DNA of 30,911 bases, from positions 1-30,911 of the forward strand of contig CANGSN010000004.1 in the NCBI GenBank assembly GCA_947455805.1. The letters are read 5' to 3'. The position numbers and the translations under genes are program-made. This DNA comes from Planctomycetota bacterium. GTDB taxonomy: Bacteria; Planctomycetota; UBA1135; UBA2386. Of this stretch, positions 17,010 to 26,146 are shown piece by piece. The stretch's first letter is position 1. Each line of letters opens with the position of its first letter. A model generated the notes under the pieces. The model worked only from the letters and a program-made list of their open reading frames with translations. It was not told where the DNA came from and did no database searches.

Positions 17010-17993
17010 ATGAGCAACATCGTCGTCATCGCGGAAGCCCGGGGCGGTGCCCTGAAGCGTCCTTCGCTCGAAGCCGTCACCGCGGCGCTGGGTCTCGCCA
17101 AGCAGACCGGCGGCAAGGTGATCGCGGTCCTGTGCGGCAGCGGCCTCGACGCCGCCTGCGCCGAGCTCGGCAAGAGCGGCGCCAACCAGATCGTCGCCAT
17201 CGACGGCGCGTCGTTCGCCAACTACTCGGGCGACGCCTGGGCGAAGGCGATCGCCGACCAGTGCAAGGCCCACGCCGCGACCGCGGTGCTGATGGCGCAC
17301 ACGGCGATGGGCAAGGACCTGCTGCCGCGCGTCTCGGCGCAGCTGGACGGCAGCGTGCTGACCGACACCGTCGAGCTGGCGTTCGCCGGCGGCGCGTTCA
17401 CCGCCAAGAAGCCCGTCTTCGCCGGCAAGGCGACGATGACGGCGAAGGCGACGAAGCTGCCGTTCTGCGCCACGCTGCGCCCGAACAACTTCGCGCCGGC
17501 CACCGGCGGCAGCGGGGCCGAAGTGCAGAAGGTCGCGGCTCCGGGCGGCGACCTGCTCGCCGTGGTCAAGGAGATCATCGCCGCCGCGGGCGGCAAGACG
17601 CCGCTGCAGGAGGCGAAGGTCGTCGTCGCCGGCGGCCGCGGCCTGAAGGAAGCGCAGCACTTCAAGCTGATCGAGGACCTCGCCGCCGCGTTCGGCCCCG
17701 GCGTCGCCGCGGTCGGTGCGTCGCGCGCCGTCGTCGACGCCGGCTGGCGTCCGCACGGCGAGCAGGTCGGCCAGACCGGCAAGGTCGTCAGCCCGCCGCT
17801 CTACTTCGCGATCGGCATCAGCGGCGCGATCCAGCACCTCGCCGGCATGCGCACCGCGCGCACCATCGTGGCGATCAACAAGGACGCCGACGCGCCGATC
17901 TTCAAGGTCGCCGACTTCGGCATCGTCGGCGACGCCTTCGAAGTGGTGCCGGCGCTGACGAAGGCCATCCAGGCCCTCGTCGCCGGCAAGTGA
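17010..17993 (+). CDS. etfA: Electron transfer flavoprotein alpha subunit
   Basis: This 327-aa protein carries the EtfA C-terminal FAD-binding signature. The segment VVAGGRGLKEAQHFKLIEDL is followed by VGASRAVVDAGWRPHGEQVG. Then comes QTGKVVSPPLYFAIGISGAI, and IVAINKDADAPIFKVADFGI with GD after it. The N-terminal domain begins MSNIVVIAEARGG. It binds FAD at the interface with EtfB, encoded 19 nt upstream. A GGAG ribosome-binding site lies about 9 nt before the ATG. No dehydrogenase or ETF:quinone oxidoreductase gene adjoins it in this window. Confidence 0.95.
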   Translation: MSNIVVIAEARGGALKRPSLEAVTAALGLAKQTGGKVIAVLCGSGLDAACAELGKSGANQIVAIDGASFANYSGDAWAKAIADQCKAHAATAVLMAHTAMGKDLLPRVSAQLDGSVLTDTVELAFAGGAFTAKKPVFAGKATMTAKATKLPFCATLRPNNFAPATGGSGAEVQKVAAPGGDLLAVVKEIIAAAGGKTPLQEAKVVVAGGRGLKEAQHFKLIEDLAAAFGPGVAAVGASRAVVDAGWRPHGEQVGQTGKVVSPPLYFAIGISGAIQHLAGMRTARTIVAINKDADAPIFKVADFGIVGDAFEVVPALTKAIQALVAGK

Positions 17994-18029
17994 TCCGCTG
18001 ACCGCCGCACCACACAAGAGGCAGCTCGC

Positions 18030-19136
<1,107 letters not shown>

Positions 19137-19208
19137 GCGCCTGATCGGGCCGGCGCACCCGGACCAGGATCCGCGGAACTCGCAAGGCCCGGCCGGCACC
19201 CGGGAGGC

Positions 19209-19562
19209 ATGCGCATCTCCCCCGCCTGCGTCGCCTTCACCCTGCTGGCCCTGGCCGCCTGCGGCGCCAAGGTCGCCCTGGCCGCGACCGACCTGCACGG
19301 CACGTGGACCCAAGGAGTCGAACACGGCTACGTGCTCGAGTTCGATCCGAAGAGCGACAAGTTCCTGGTGCACGGCCCGGGAGCCGGCGGCCACGACAGC
19401 CACGACCACTTCGGCGGCTCCTACCGCGTCGACGGTGCGGCGGTGGTGCTCGACGGCAAGTGGGAGAGCGACGGCAAGGCCGAGACCGTGCGCGGCGCGC
19501 TGCGCGACGGCACGCTGCAGGTGACACTGCAAGGCAAGGTCGTCGACCTGCGCCGGAAGTGA
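19209..19562 (+). CDS. Small His-rich putative lipoprotein
   Basis: This 117-aa protein has a leader ending in the lipobox LAAC (Cys at residue 18). The mature part is short and beta-rich. It begins with a GTWTQGVEHGYVLEFDPKSD segment and contains a metal-binding-like HDSHDHF cluster at about residue 60. Its stop is 4 nt before a COG0523 GTPase gene, so the two are probably co-transcribed. A metal-related role, perhaps zinc handling at the envelope, is inferred from the His cluster and the neighbour. I do not recognise the family. Confidence 0.7.
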   Translation: MRISPACVAFTLLALAACGAKVALAATDLHGTWTQGVEHGYVLEFDPKSDKFLVHGPGAGGHDSHDHFGGSYRVDGAAVVLDGKWESDGKAETVRGALRDGTLQVTLQGKVVDLRRK

Positions 19563-19566
19563 CGCC

Positions 19567-20859
19567 ATGAGCGCCGCCCCCGGAACGGCCGACGCGCGCC
19601 TGCCGGTGACCGTGCTGTCCGGCTTCCTCGGCGCCGGCAAGACGACGCTGCTCAACCACGTCCTGCACAACCGCGAAGGCCTGCGCGTCGCCGTCATCGT
19701 CAACGACATGAGCGAGGTCAACGTCGACGCAGCGCTCGTGCGCGACGGCGGCGCCGCGCTGAGCCGCACCGAGGAGACGCTGGTCGAGATGACCAACGGC
19801 TGCATCTGCTGCACGCTGCGCGAGGACCTGCTGACCGCGGTCCGCGACCTCGCGAACCAACGCCGCTTCGACTACCTGCTGATCGAGTCGACCGGCGTCG
19901 GCGAACCGCTGCCGATCGCGGCGACGTTCGACTTCCGTACCGCCGAGGGCGACAGCCTCGCCGACGTCGCGCGCCTCGACACCATGGTCACGGTCGTCGA
20001 CGCGGCGCAGCTGCTGGCGAACTACTCGTCGCAGGACTTCCTCCGCGATCGTGGCCAGGCCGTCGGCCCCGACGACACGCGCGCCCTGGTGGCGCTGCTC
20101 GCCGACCAGATCGAGTTCGCCGACGTCGTCGTGCTGAACAAGCTCGACGTGGCGACGCCGGCCCAGGTCGCCGCGGCCTACACGCTGGTGCGCGCGCTGA
20201 ACGCCCGAGCCGAGATCGTCGACGCCGAGTTCGGCCGCGTGCCGCTGGCGAAGGTGCTCGGCACCGGCCGCTTCGACCACGCCGAAGCCGAGAAGCACCC
20301 ACTCTGGTACCGCGAGCTGCACGGCTTCGCCGACCACCGGCCGGAGACGGAGGAGTACGGCATCCGCAGCTTCGTCTACCGCACGCGCCGCCCGTTCCAC
20401 CCCGAGCGCTTCCATCGCTTCCTGAACAGCGACTGGCCGGGCATCGTGCGCGCCAAGGGCCGGTTCTGGCTGGCCTCGCGCCCGACCTGGGTCGGCCACA
20501 TGAGCCAGGTCGGCGCCCTCGTGCGCCACGAAGGCGGCGGCTTCTGGTGGGCCGCCGTGCCGCAAGCGCGCTGGCCGCAGGACGAAGCCTGGCGCAGCTG
20601 GCGCGAGTCGGTCTGGGACCCGATCTTCGGCGACCGCATGCAGGAGATGGTGTTCCTCGGCATCGGCCACGACGAAGCCGAACTGCGTCGACGGCTCGAT
20701 GCGTGCCTGCTGACCAAGGCCGAGGCCGCGGCGATCCGCCACCAGGGTGCGCAGCTCGCCGACCCGTTCCCGCCGTGGCAGCCGAAGGAGTCGGCGGCTG
20801 TGGAAGGTGCAGCGCGCACGACCACGGACGAACCGGGCGAACGCACCGCCGAGGCCTGA
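19567..20859 (+). CDS. COG0523 (CobW/P47K) family metal GTPase
   Basis: This 430-aa protein has a Walker A loop GFLGAGKTT near residue 20. The family metal site CxCC appears as NGCICCTLRED near residue 80. An ESTGVGEP segment and a NKLD guanine-specificity motif follow. The C-terminal CobW_C domain contains FLNSDWPGIVRAKGRFWLAS and WDPIFGDRMQEMVFLGIG. This subgroup includes zinc-delivery GTPases, but nickel or cobalt cannot be excluded. It follows the His-rich lipoprotein by 4 nt. I see no Zur-like operator upstream. It converges on a minus-strand gene. Confidence 0.9.
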   Translation: MSAAPGTADARLPVTVLSGFLGAGKTTLLNHVLHNREGLRVAVIVNDMSEVNVDAALVRDGGAALSRTEETLVEMTNGCICCTLREDLLTAVRDLANQRRFDYLLIESTGVGEPLPIAATFDFRTAEGDSLADVARLDTMVTVVDAAQLLANYSSQDFLRDRGQAVGPDDTRALVALLADQIEFADVVVLNKLDVATPAQVAAAYTLVRALNARAEIVDAEFGRVPLAKVLGTGRFDHAEAEKHPLWYRELHGFADHRPETEEYGIRSFVYRTRRPFHPERFHRFLNSDWPGIVRAKGRFWLASRPTWVGHMSQVGALVRHEGGGFWWAAVPQARWPQDEAWRSWRESVWDPIFGDRMQEMVFLGIGHDEAELRRRLDACLLTKAEAAAIRHQGAQLADPFPPWQPKESAAVEGAARTTTDEPGERTAEA

Positions 20860-20871
20860 GCGAGTTCCTGT

Positions 20872-21063
20872 TCAGCGCCCGGGCGGCCGCGGCACCGACG
20901 GATCCCAGTCGAACACGCCATGCGAGTAGGCGCCGGCATCGAGGTCGTTCGTGGCCTGCGCCATCAGCAGCCACTGCATCCACCACGCCTCGAGCTCCTC
21001 GTCCGAGAGGTTGCGCAGGTCGAGGTCCTCTTCGCTCAAGAACTCGTCGCGCGGCTCGCTCAT
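20872..21063 (-). CDS. Small acidic protein of unknown function
   Basis: This 63-aa ORF overlaps the preceding gene by 4 nt (ATGA), which supports translation. It is acidic in the first half, with a LSDEELEAWWMQWLLMAQATN helix, then YSHGVFDWDP and a Pro/Arg tail. The two tryptophans and the amphipathic helix suggest a protein-interaction role, perhaps with the nucleotidyltransferase-fold protein upstream. I do not recognise the family. Confidence 0.6.
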   Translation of the reverse strand: MSEPRDEFLSEEDLDLRNLSDEELEAWWMQWLLMAQATNDLDAGAYSHGVFDWDPSVPRPPGR

Positions 21064-21914
21064 GACGCAGCCTCCACCGCCGTCGGCAACAGGAACTTCG
21101 CCCGCTGCTCCAGATGCTCGTGGGCGCGCCGCAGCGGCCAGCCCTCCACCTCGCGCGCGACGTCGGTCCAGACCGCGGCCCAGGCAGCAGCAGCTCGCTG
21201 GTAACGCTGCAGGCGCTCCTCGTTGGTGCGCATCAAGGATCGGCGCTCGCGATCGAGCGCTTCTTCGAGCGCATCGCGCCCCAGCAGCACGGCGGCCAGT
21301 GCCGGACGTTCCGCCGTGGCCGCGGCCAGCAGATCGGGGCGCGTTCGCGCCAGCTCGATCAGCTCGCGGGCGCTGCGCGAGAAGCGCAACTGATCGGCCG
21401 GGTCGCGCATCAGCCGCGCCAGATCACCGACGACCGCATAGTCCTTGTCGCGATTGGTCAGCTTGATCCGCGCGAGCGGCACGAGATCGACGACGGCCGA
21501 ACCCGTGTGCGCGGCCGAGTTCCACATGTCGGCCAGTTCGGTCGGGCCGATCCGCGGCGGCCGCGACACGAAGTCCGTGCGGATGCGCATGGGGCCTCGC
21601 GCGAACTCGAAATGCGAACTCCACCCGCCCGCGAGCCACGGCAGGGCCAGCGGCGCGCCGAAGCGATAGTGCGCCCCGTGGGACTCGAGCACCGCGAGCA
21701 CGTGGTCGATGGCGGACTGCTGCTCGCGCAGGATCCAGTCGCCGTCCTTGCTCATGATCGCGAGGCGATGCACCACCACGGCCTGGCCTGAGCTGAGCAG
21801 CACGCGGAGCCCGCCGCGGTTGAACTCGTCGGTCAGATCGAGGTAGGGGTTGTGCACGGGTTGCGGATGGTAGCGAACGTCACGAAGGGCCGCCTCCCTG
21901 CTAGCTGCCTGCAC
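21060..21914 (-). CDS. Nucleotidyltransferase-fold-like protein
   Basis: The 284-aa frame begins at a GTG (21914) that overlaps the upstream gene by 14 nt. A second GTG at 21857 is equally possible, since neither has a clear ribosome-binding site. Three segments recall the MNT/DUF6036-type nucleotidyltransferase fold. The first is LLSSGQAVVVHRLAIMSKDGDW, where SKDGD may correspond to the metal-binding Asp pair. The next is RIRTDFVSRPPRI. The last is RIKLTNRDKDYAVVGDLARL, typical of proteins that end this fold with a helical domain. The C-terminal third is helical and Arg/Glu-rich. Activity is unproven and the active site may be degenerate. Confidence 0.55.
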   Translation of the reverse strand: MQAASREAALRDVRYHPQPVHNPYLDLTDEFNRGGLRVLLSSGQAVVVHRLAIMSKDGDWILREQQSAIDHVLAVLESHGAHYRFGAPLALPWLAGGWSSHFEFARGPMRIRTDFVSRPPRIGPTELADMWNSAAHTGSAVVDLVPLARIKLTNRDKDYAVVGDLARLMRDPADQLRFSRSARELIELARTRPDLLAAATAERPALAAVLLGRDALEEALDRERRSLMRTNEERLQRYQRAAAAWAAVWTDVAREVEGWPLRRAHEHLEQRAKFLLPTAVEAAS

Positions 21915-22248
21915 ACCAGCGGGCGAAAGCCGCCGACTCTCCCCACGGATCGAGCGCCTCGGCCGGCACGCCGGTGTGGTAGGCGCGGAACGCTTCGGTG
22001 AAACCGCGGCCGTCGCGTTCGAACCACTCGGCCGCCTCGCGCGACGCGCTCAGCAACCGCTGGAAACGCAGCTTCGCGACCAGCAGTGCTCCGATGCGCA
22101 GGCCGTCCACGTCGACGGCGGCGAGCCGCGGATCGGCGTCGCCCGCAGCGCGCGCCGCCGCCAACGCCGCCGCCGGATCGCGTGCGCGCAGCAAGCCCGC
22201 GAGCACCGCCTGCAGGCGCACGAGGTCGTCGCGGTCAGCGGCCGGCAT
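21901..22248 (-). CDS. Small helical protein, DUF692-partner-like
   Basis: This 115-aa protein overlaps the DUF692 gene upstream by 14 nt. It is Ala/Arg/Asp-rich and helical. The C-terminal half reads LRFQRLLSASREAAEWFERD, then FTEAFRAYHTGVPAEALDPW. That shape (helix, aromatic residues, then a Tyr-His turn) is reminiscent of the N-terminal helical part of DUF2063-type proteins, which partner DUF692 enzymes in bufferin-type operons. The likeness is weak and by eye, but its position directly after a DUF692 gene strengthens the idea of a substrate-binding partner. Confidence 0.6.
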   Translation of the reverse strand: MPAADRDDLVRLQAVLAGLLRARDPAAALAAARAAGDADPRLAAVDVDGLRIGALLVAKLRFQRLLSASREAAEWFERDGRGFTEAFRAYHTGVPAEALDPWGESAAFARWCAGS

Positions 22249-23134
22249 GCAGCACCTCGCGCAAGCGCCGCAGTTCGCCGCGAACGGCCGCGACGTCGCC
22301 TTCGCCGACCGTTCCCTCCATCCTCTCCAGCGTCGCCATGCGCAGGTTGCGGCAGCGTGGCGCGACGAACTCGAACAGGCGCCACACCTCCTCCGGCACC
22401 GCCGCGTCGTGGCTGTCGAGGCGCAGCGTGCGGCCGTTCGGCAGCCAGTTCGGGTTGCTGTCGGCGCCGCCGCTCAGGTGGATCTCGAGCACGCGGTCGA
22501 GGTCGAGCCGGCGCAGGTACTCGTACGGATCGGCACCGACGTTCTGCGCCATCGTGAACACGTTGTGCAGGTCGAGCAGCAGGTGCGTGCGCTCGGCGGT
22601 GAGGATGCGCGCGAAGAACGCCGGCTCGTCCAGCCAGTCGCCGAGCAGGAAGTAGAAGACGCTGTTCTCGAAGCCGGTGTCGGGCACGACCTGCTGCCAG
22701 CGCACGAGCCGTTCGCGCACCAGCGCCGCCGCCGCTTCGTCCATCGGCAGCGCGATCGGCAGCGCCAGCGCATCGCCGTCGAGCACGCACGCGCCGAGGT
22801 GGTCGGTCAGCCACTGGTAGCCGAACGTCGCGCGATCGAGTGCCACGCGGTCGAGCCAGCGCTGCTGCCGCGCCGCGTCGCGCGAGTCGGCGCCGCCGAG
22901 GTTGCCGTGTACTCCGTGCGCCACGAACGGCTTGCCGGTGCGCGCCCCGATCGCCGCGAAGGCGCGGTGGAAGCCGTTCGGCTGCCAGCTGCCGTCTTCG
23001 GCGCGCCGCCACGTCGTCTCCGGCGCCACCTCGAACGCGTCGACGTCCTCGCGGAACGCCGGCTCGAGCAGATCGAGGAACTGCTTCTCCGGCATCAGCG
23101 CGATGCCGACCCAGGGCTTGCCGCCGGCGGTCAC
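22235..23134 (-). CDS. DUF692 family multinuclear iron oxidative enzyme (MNIO)
   Basis: The 299-aa product shows the TIM-barrel DUF692 pattern. The segment PFVAHGVHGNLGG (about residues 69-81) is followed by WLTDHLG near 110, GFENSVFYF, and THLLLDLHNVFTMAQN. It continues with RVLEIHLSGG, RLDSHDAAVPEEVW and ATLERMEG. These His, Asp, Asn and Glu residues are the expected iron ligands. Members (MbnB, TglH, BufB and others) oxidatively modify residues, mostly Cys, of ribosomal peptides. I chose the GTG at 23134: it overlaps the upstream stop as GTGA and gives a full first strand (VGIAL). A later ATG would remove it. Confidence 0.88.
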   Translation of the reverse strand: MTAGGKPWVGIALMPEKQFLDLLEPAFREDVDAFEVAPETTWRRAEDGSWQPNGFHRAFAAIGARTGKPFVAHGVHGNLGGADSRDAARQQRWLDRVALDRATFGYQWLTDHLGACVLDGDALALPIALPMDEAAAALVRERLVRWQQVVPDTGFENSVFYFLLGDWLDEPAFFARILTAERTHLLLDLHNVFTMAQNVGADPYEYLRRLDLDRVLEIHLSGGADSNPNWLPNGRTLRLDSHDAAVPEEVWRLFEFVAPRCRNLRMATLERMEGTVGEGDVAAVRGELRRLREVLHAGR

Positions 23135-24081
23135 TTCGGGTTCGGAGGCTGCGTGTAGAAGTCGAGGAAGCGTCCGCACAGCGGAGCGACGCGCCCCATG
23201 CCGCACGGCGGGCAGGTGGCGTCGCCCCAGACCGAGCCCGCTACTCGTTGGTGGATCCGCGCCATGCGCAGCATGTTGCCCAGCTCCTCGTACCGCGCGA
23301 TGCGGCGCGCCTTCGGCAGGTCGGCAACCTGCTGCTGCAGCAGCGGGGCGATGCGCAACAGCATCGCGACGTCGATGTGGCCACCGTCGCGCAGCCAAGC
23401 CTGCACCTCCCTCTGCTCTGGCTCCGTCAGCGAACGTGCGACAACTGCCGCCTGCGGGGCGCTGTCGACGCCCTGCTGCGCGAGTCCTTCGTGCAGCGCG
23501 TTGGCCAAGCGCCGGAGCCCGCTCTCGCGCCAGCCCTTCTCGGCGCGATCGAACTCGGCTCGCTCGCCGCGCGGCGCCGCCCCCTCACGCGGGAACGTCC
23601 GTTCGAGCTCCGGTTCGATGCGCGTGACCTTGGTCGGCGCCGCCTTCGGATCCGCCGGCAGGTCGATCAGCAGCATGGCGACCGCCTGCTGCGGCGGCGC
23701 GACGTTCGCATCCTTGGAACCGAGTTCGGTCTTCACCTCGTCGGCACTCGCGCACACCACCGTGCACAGCGACACGTCGAACATCGCTTCCATGCGGGCA
23801 TACCGGAAGAACGCGCCATACCACTGGCCGACCGCGTGGCTCGGCTCGCCGTCGGGCACCAGCAGCACGAGCAGCGGCCGCCCAAGCGTGCGCGCCGTCG
23901 CCGCCGCGTCGCGCAGTTGCCCACGCCGCCACGTCGACAGCTTCGCCAAGGCGACTTCCAGACTGTCGGGATCCTGCGCGCTCGCGAGACCGAACGCGTG
24001 CGCCAGCCATTCCGGCATCGATGCATGCGTCGCGACGAGCGTCGCGGCCAGCAACAAGGAACGTCGATCGAGTCGAGTCAT
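23131..24081 (-). CDS. Tat-exported Cys-tail paralogue 1 (nearest the DUF692 gene)
   Basis: This 316-aa protein is the most divergent of four tandem paralogues. The N-terminus has a Tat-like LDRRSLL at residues 4-10, then a hydrophobic stretch. A beta strand RPLLVLLVPD precedes WYGAF (87-91) and CTVVC (Cys106, Cys110). The tail has CPPCGMGRVAPLC (Cys290, 293, 302) then FLDFY. The fold resembles a thioredoxin-like domain without its CxxC pair. Its stop overlaps the DUF692 start (GTGA), which couples their translation. The function is unknown; it is a candidate substrate or partner of that enzyme. Confidence 0.75.
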   Translation of the reverse strand: MTRLDRRSLLLAATLVATHASMPEWLAHAFGLASAQDPDSLEVALAKLSTWRRGQLRDAAATARTLGRPLLVLLVPDGEPSHAVGQWYGAFFRYARMEAMFDVSLCTVVCASADEVKTELGSKDANVAPPQQAVAMLLIDLPADPKAAPTKVTRIEPELERTFPREGAAPRGERAEFDRAEKGWRESGLRRLANALHEGLAQQGVDSAPQAAVVARSLTEPEQREVQAWLRDGGHIDVAMLLRIAPLLQQQVADLPKARRIARYEELGNMLRMARIHQRVAGSVWGDATCPPCGMGRVAPLCGRFLDFYTQPPNPK

Positions 24082-24108
24082 GTCCGTCTCCCGCGCAGCG
24101 ACCTGCGT

Positions 24109-25092
24109 TCAGCCACCCGCCGAGTAGAAGTCCAGGAAGGTCTGGCACAACGGCTCGCACCGAGCCATCCCGCAGGAGATGACGACGCTCTCCCGCTCGT
24201 TTCCTGACGAGTGCTCTTCGCCGTAGCCACACATGGCGTCCCTCCACCGCGACCCCGCGACGGGGCGGTGGCGGAGCTCACCTTGCAGGGCTTCGGTCAA
24301 CTGTCCGGCACGAACCGTTCGCGTCGGCTCCGGCAGCGCGGCGACGCGCAGCTGCAGTTCGGCGAGCCCACGTTCGAGCAGTCCGGCCGGCACGTCTCCA
24401 CCGTTGCGGACCCAAGCCTCGAGCTGTTGCTGCTGCTCGACGTCGAGCGTGAGCAAGGCGGCAACCGCCAGCGCCGGCAGCGTCGCACCATGGCGTTCGA
24501 GCCCACTGCGCAGCGAATCCGTGATCGCGCGAAAGCCGCGCCGGGCGACCGCTTCGCCCTTCTCGTCGAATCCCCCTCGCACGCGTTCCAGGATCGGCAA
24601 CACGGGCTCGATGCGGATCGCCGTCGCTCCCCATGCGGCACCGATCTGCGCCCGATGAGCATCCACCAGCAGCATGGTCACGGTGGCCTTCGCCGGCTCG
24701 ATCGCGTCGGCCTGCAAACCCAGGACTTCGCGAGCCTCTCCGAGTCGTGCACACGCCAACGTGCAGAGCCCGAAGGTCGCGAACGCTTGCTCGTCGCCGT
24801 TCGTCAGCCAACCTCCAAACCACCTGCCGGCCAGCAGCCGGTCGCCTTCGACCTCCGGCACCACCAGCACGAGCAGCGGCTTGGCTTGTGCCTTCGCCGT
24901 CAGCATCGCGACCGCGAGATGTTGCTTGCGCCACGCCACCAGCTTCGCGTCTGCATTTGCAGGCTGCGGATCCTGCGCCACCGTCGAAGGCGCCGCGAAC
25001 CCGAAGGCGCGCGCGAGCCAGGCAGGAGCCGCCGCCCCACCGAGCATCGTCAACGAGCGGCCGACGAACGAGCGACGATCGAGTGGCGACAT
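24109..25092 (-). CDS. Tat-exported Cys-tail paralogue 2
   Basis: This 327-aa paralogue starts MSPLDRRSFVGRSL, a Tat-like signal. It shares with its neighbours WLARAFGFAAPST, AKPLLVLVVPE, WFGGW (91-95) and FGLCTLAC (Cys110, Cys114). Its tail differs: a first Cys at 288 is followed by a 19-residue polar spacer, then CGMARCEPLC (Cys307, 312, 316) and FLDFY. It therefore has one more tail cysteine than the others. It lies 27 nt before paralogue 1 and 30 nt after paralogue 3. I do not recognise a named family. Confidence 0.75.
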   Translation of the reverse strand: MSPLDRRSFVGRSLTMLGGAAAPAWLARAFGFAAPSTVAQDPQPANADAKLVAWRKQHLAVAMLTAKAQAKPLLVLVVPEVEGDRLLAGRWFGGWLTNGDEQAFATFGLCTLACARLGEAREVLGLQADAIEPAKATVTMLLVDAHRAQIGAAWGATAIRIEPVLPILERVRGGFDEKGEAVARRGFRAITDSLRSGLERHGATLPALAVAALLTLDVEQQQQLEAWVRNGGDVPAGLLERGLAELQLRVAALPEPTRTVRAGQLTEALQGELRHRPVAGSRWRDAMCGYGEEHSSGNERESVVISCGMARCEPLCQTFLDFYSAGG

Positions 25093-25122
25093 GGGAAGTG
25101 GAAGGGCGCCGAGGCGCGAAGT

Positions 25123-26115
25123 TCAGGGGCCGACGGAGTAGAAGCTCAGGAAGCGCTCGCAGAGCGGCGGAACCATGCCCGTGCCGCAGGGGACCGCCGT
25201 TTCTCTTTCGCCATCGGCCGGCGACTCGAACCGCGACACGCAAACGCCGCGGATCATCCACCGCGAGCCGGGGACCTGCTGCTTCACGACCACGGCAAGG
25301 ACGGCTTTGCTCAGTTCGGCATGCCGCGCCGTCCTCACGGTCTCGGGCAGGCCAGCGATGTCGCCTCGTAGTGCGGCGAGGCCGCGCACCAGCAGTTCGG
25401 GTGGCGTCGGCTTGCCGTCCTTCGCCCACGCAGCGAGCGCCTGCTGCTGCGGCGCGTCGAGCGTCGACAACGAAGCCTTCGCCAGTTCGGCGAGGCTGGA
25501 GCCGTGCGCGACGAGCCCGGCCTGCAACGCCTCGGTCATCACGGCGAGCCCCTTGCGGCGCAGCGCCCGGGATTCCTCCAGATCCTCTTCGCCGTCGAGC
25601 CGGCCTCCCAACAGCACGGCCGCCAGTTCGGGCTCGATGCGCGTCGCGCGCACCGGCTTGTAGACTTCCTGCCCGGCGCGCGTCGCATCGACCAGCAGCA
25701 TCGTCACGCTCTTCGTCGTGTTCGCCACGGCCTCGCCGCGCACGCCGGCCATCGCCTCGACTTCCCCCATGCGCGCGCACGCCAGCGTGCACAAGCCGAA
25801 CGCCTCGCGCGCAGGTGCGTCACCGTGCGTCAGCCAGGCGCCGAACCACTGCCCCGCGGCCCAGACGACGGAGTTGTCGTCGGGCACCACGAGCACCAAC
25901 AGCGGCTTGCCGTGCGCCTTCGCGGTCGCGAGCGCTGCAGCCAGCTGCTGCTTGCGCCACGCCACCAGGTCCAACTTCGCCGCCGGCTGCGGATCCTGAG
26001 TCGTCGTCGAAGGGGCAGCGAACCCGAAGGCGCGCGCGAGCCAGGCCGGCGCCGCCGCAGCACCGAGCACCGTCAGTGTGTGGCCGACGAACGAACGACG
26101 ATCGATTGGCGACAT
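25123..26115 (-). CDS. Tat-exported Cys-tail paralogue 3
   Basis: This 330-aa protein is closest to paralogue 4 over its whole length and to paralogue 2 at the N-terminus. Landmarks are SPIDRRSFVG (Tat-like), HGKPLLVLVVPDD, WFGAW (90-94), FGLCTLACAR (Cys109, Cys113), VRATRIEPEL, and the tail Cys292, CGTGMVPPLC (Cys310, Cys319) then ERFLSFYSVG. The predicted helical middle (about 150-280) has several LAELAKASLSTLDAPQQQAL-type segments. The DNA around its start (CATGGGA) and stop resembles that of paralogue 2 and paralogue 4, as expected after tandem duplication. Confidence 0.77.
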   Translation of the reverse strand: MSPIDRRSFVGHTLTVLGAAAAPAWLARAFGFAAPSTTTQDPQPAAKLDLVAWRKQQLAAALATAKAHGKPLLVLVVPDDNSVVWAAGQWFGAWLTHGDAPAREAFGLCTLACARMGEVEAMAGVRGEAVANTTKSVTMLLVDATRAGQEVYKPVRATRIEPELAAVLLGGRLDGEEDLEESRALRRKGLAVMTEALQAGLVAHGSSLAELAKASLSTLDAPQQQALAAWAKDGKPTPPELLVRGLAALRGDIAGLPETVRTARHAELSKAVLAVVVKQQVPGSRWMIRGVCVSRFESPADGERETAVPCGTGMVPPLCERFLSFYSVGP

Positions 26116-26146
26116 GGGACGCGGAACGGCACCGACGGCGCCGGGT

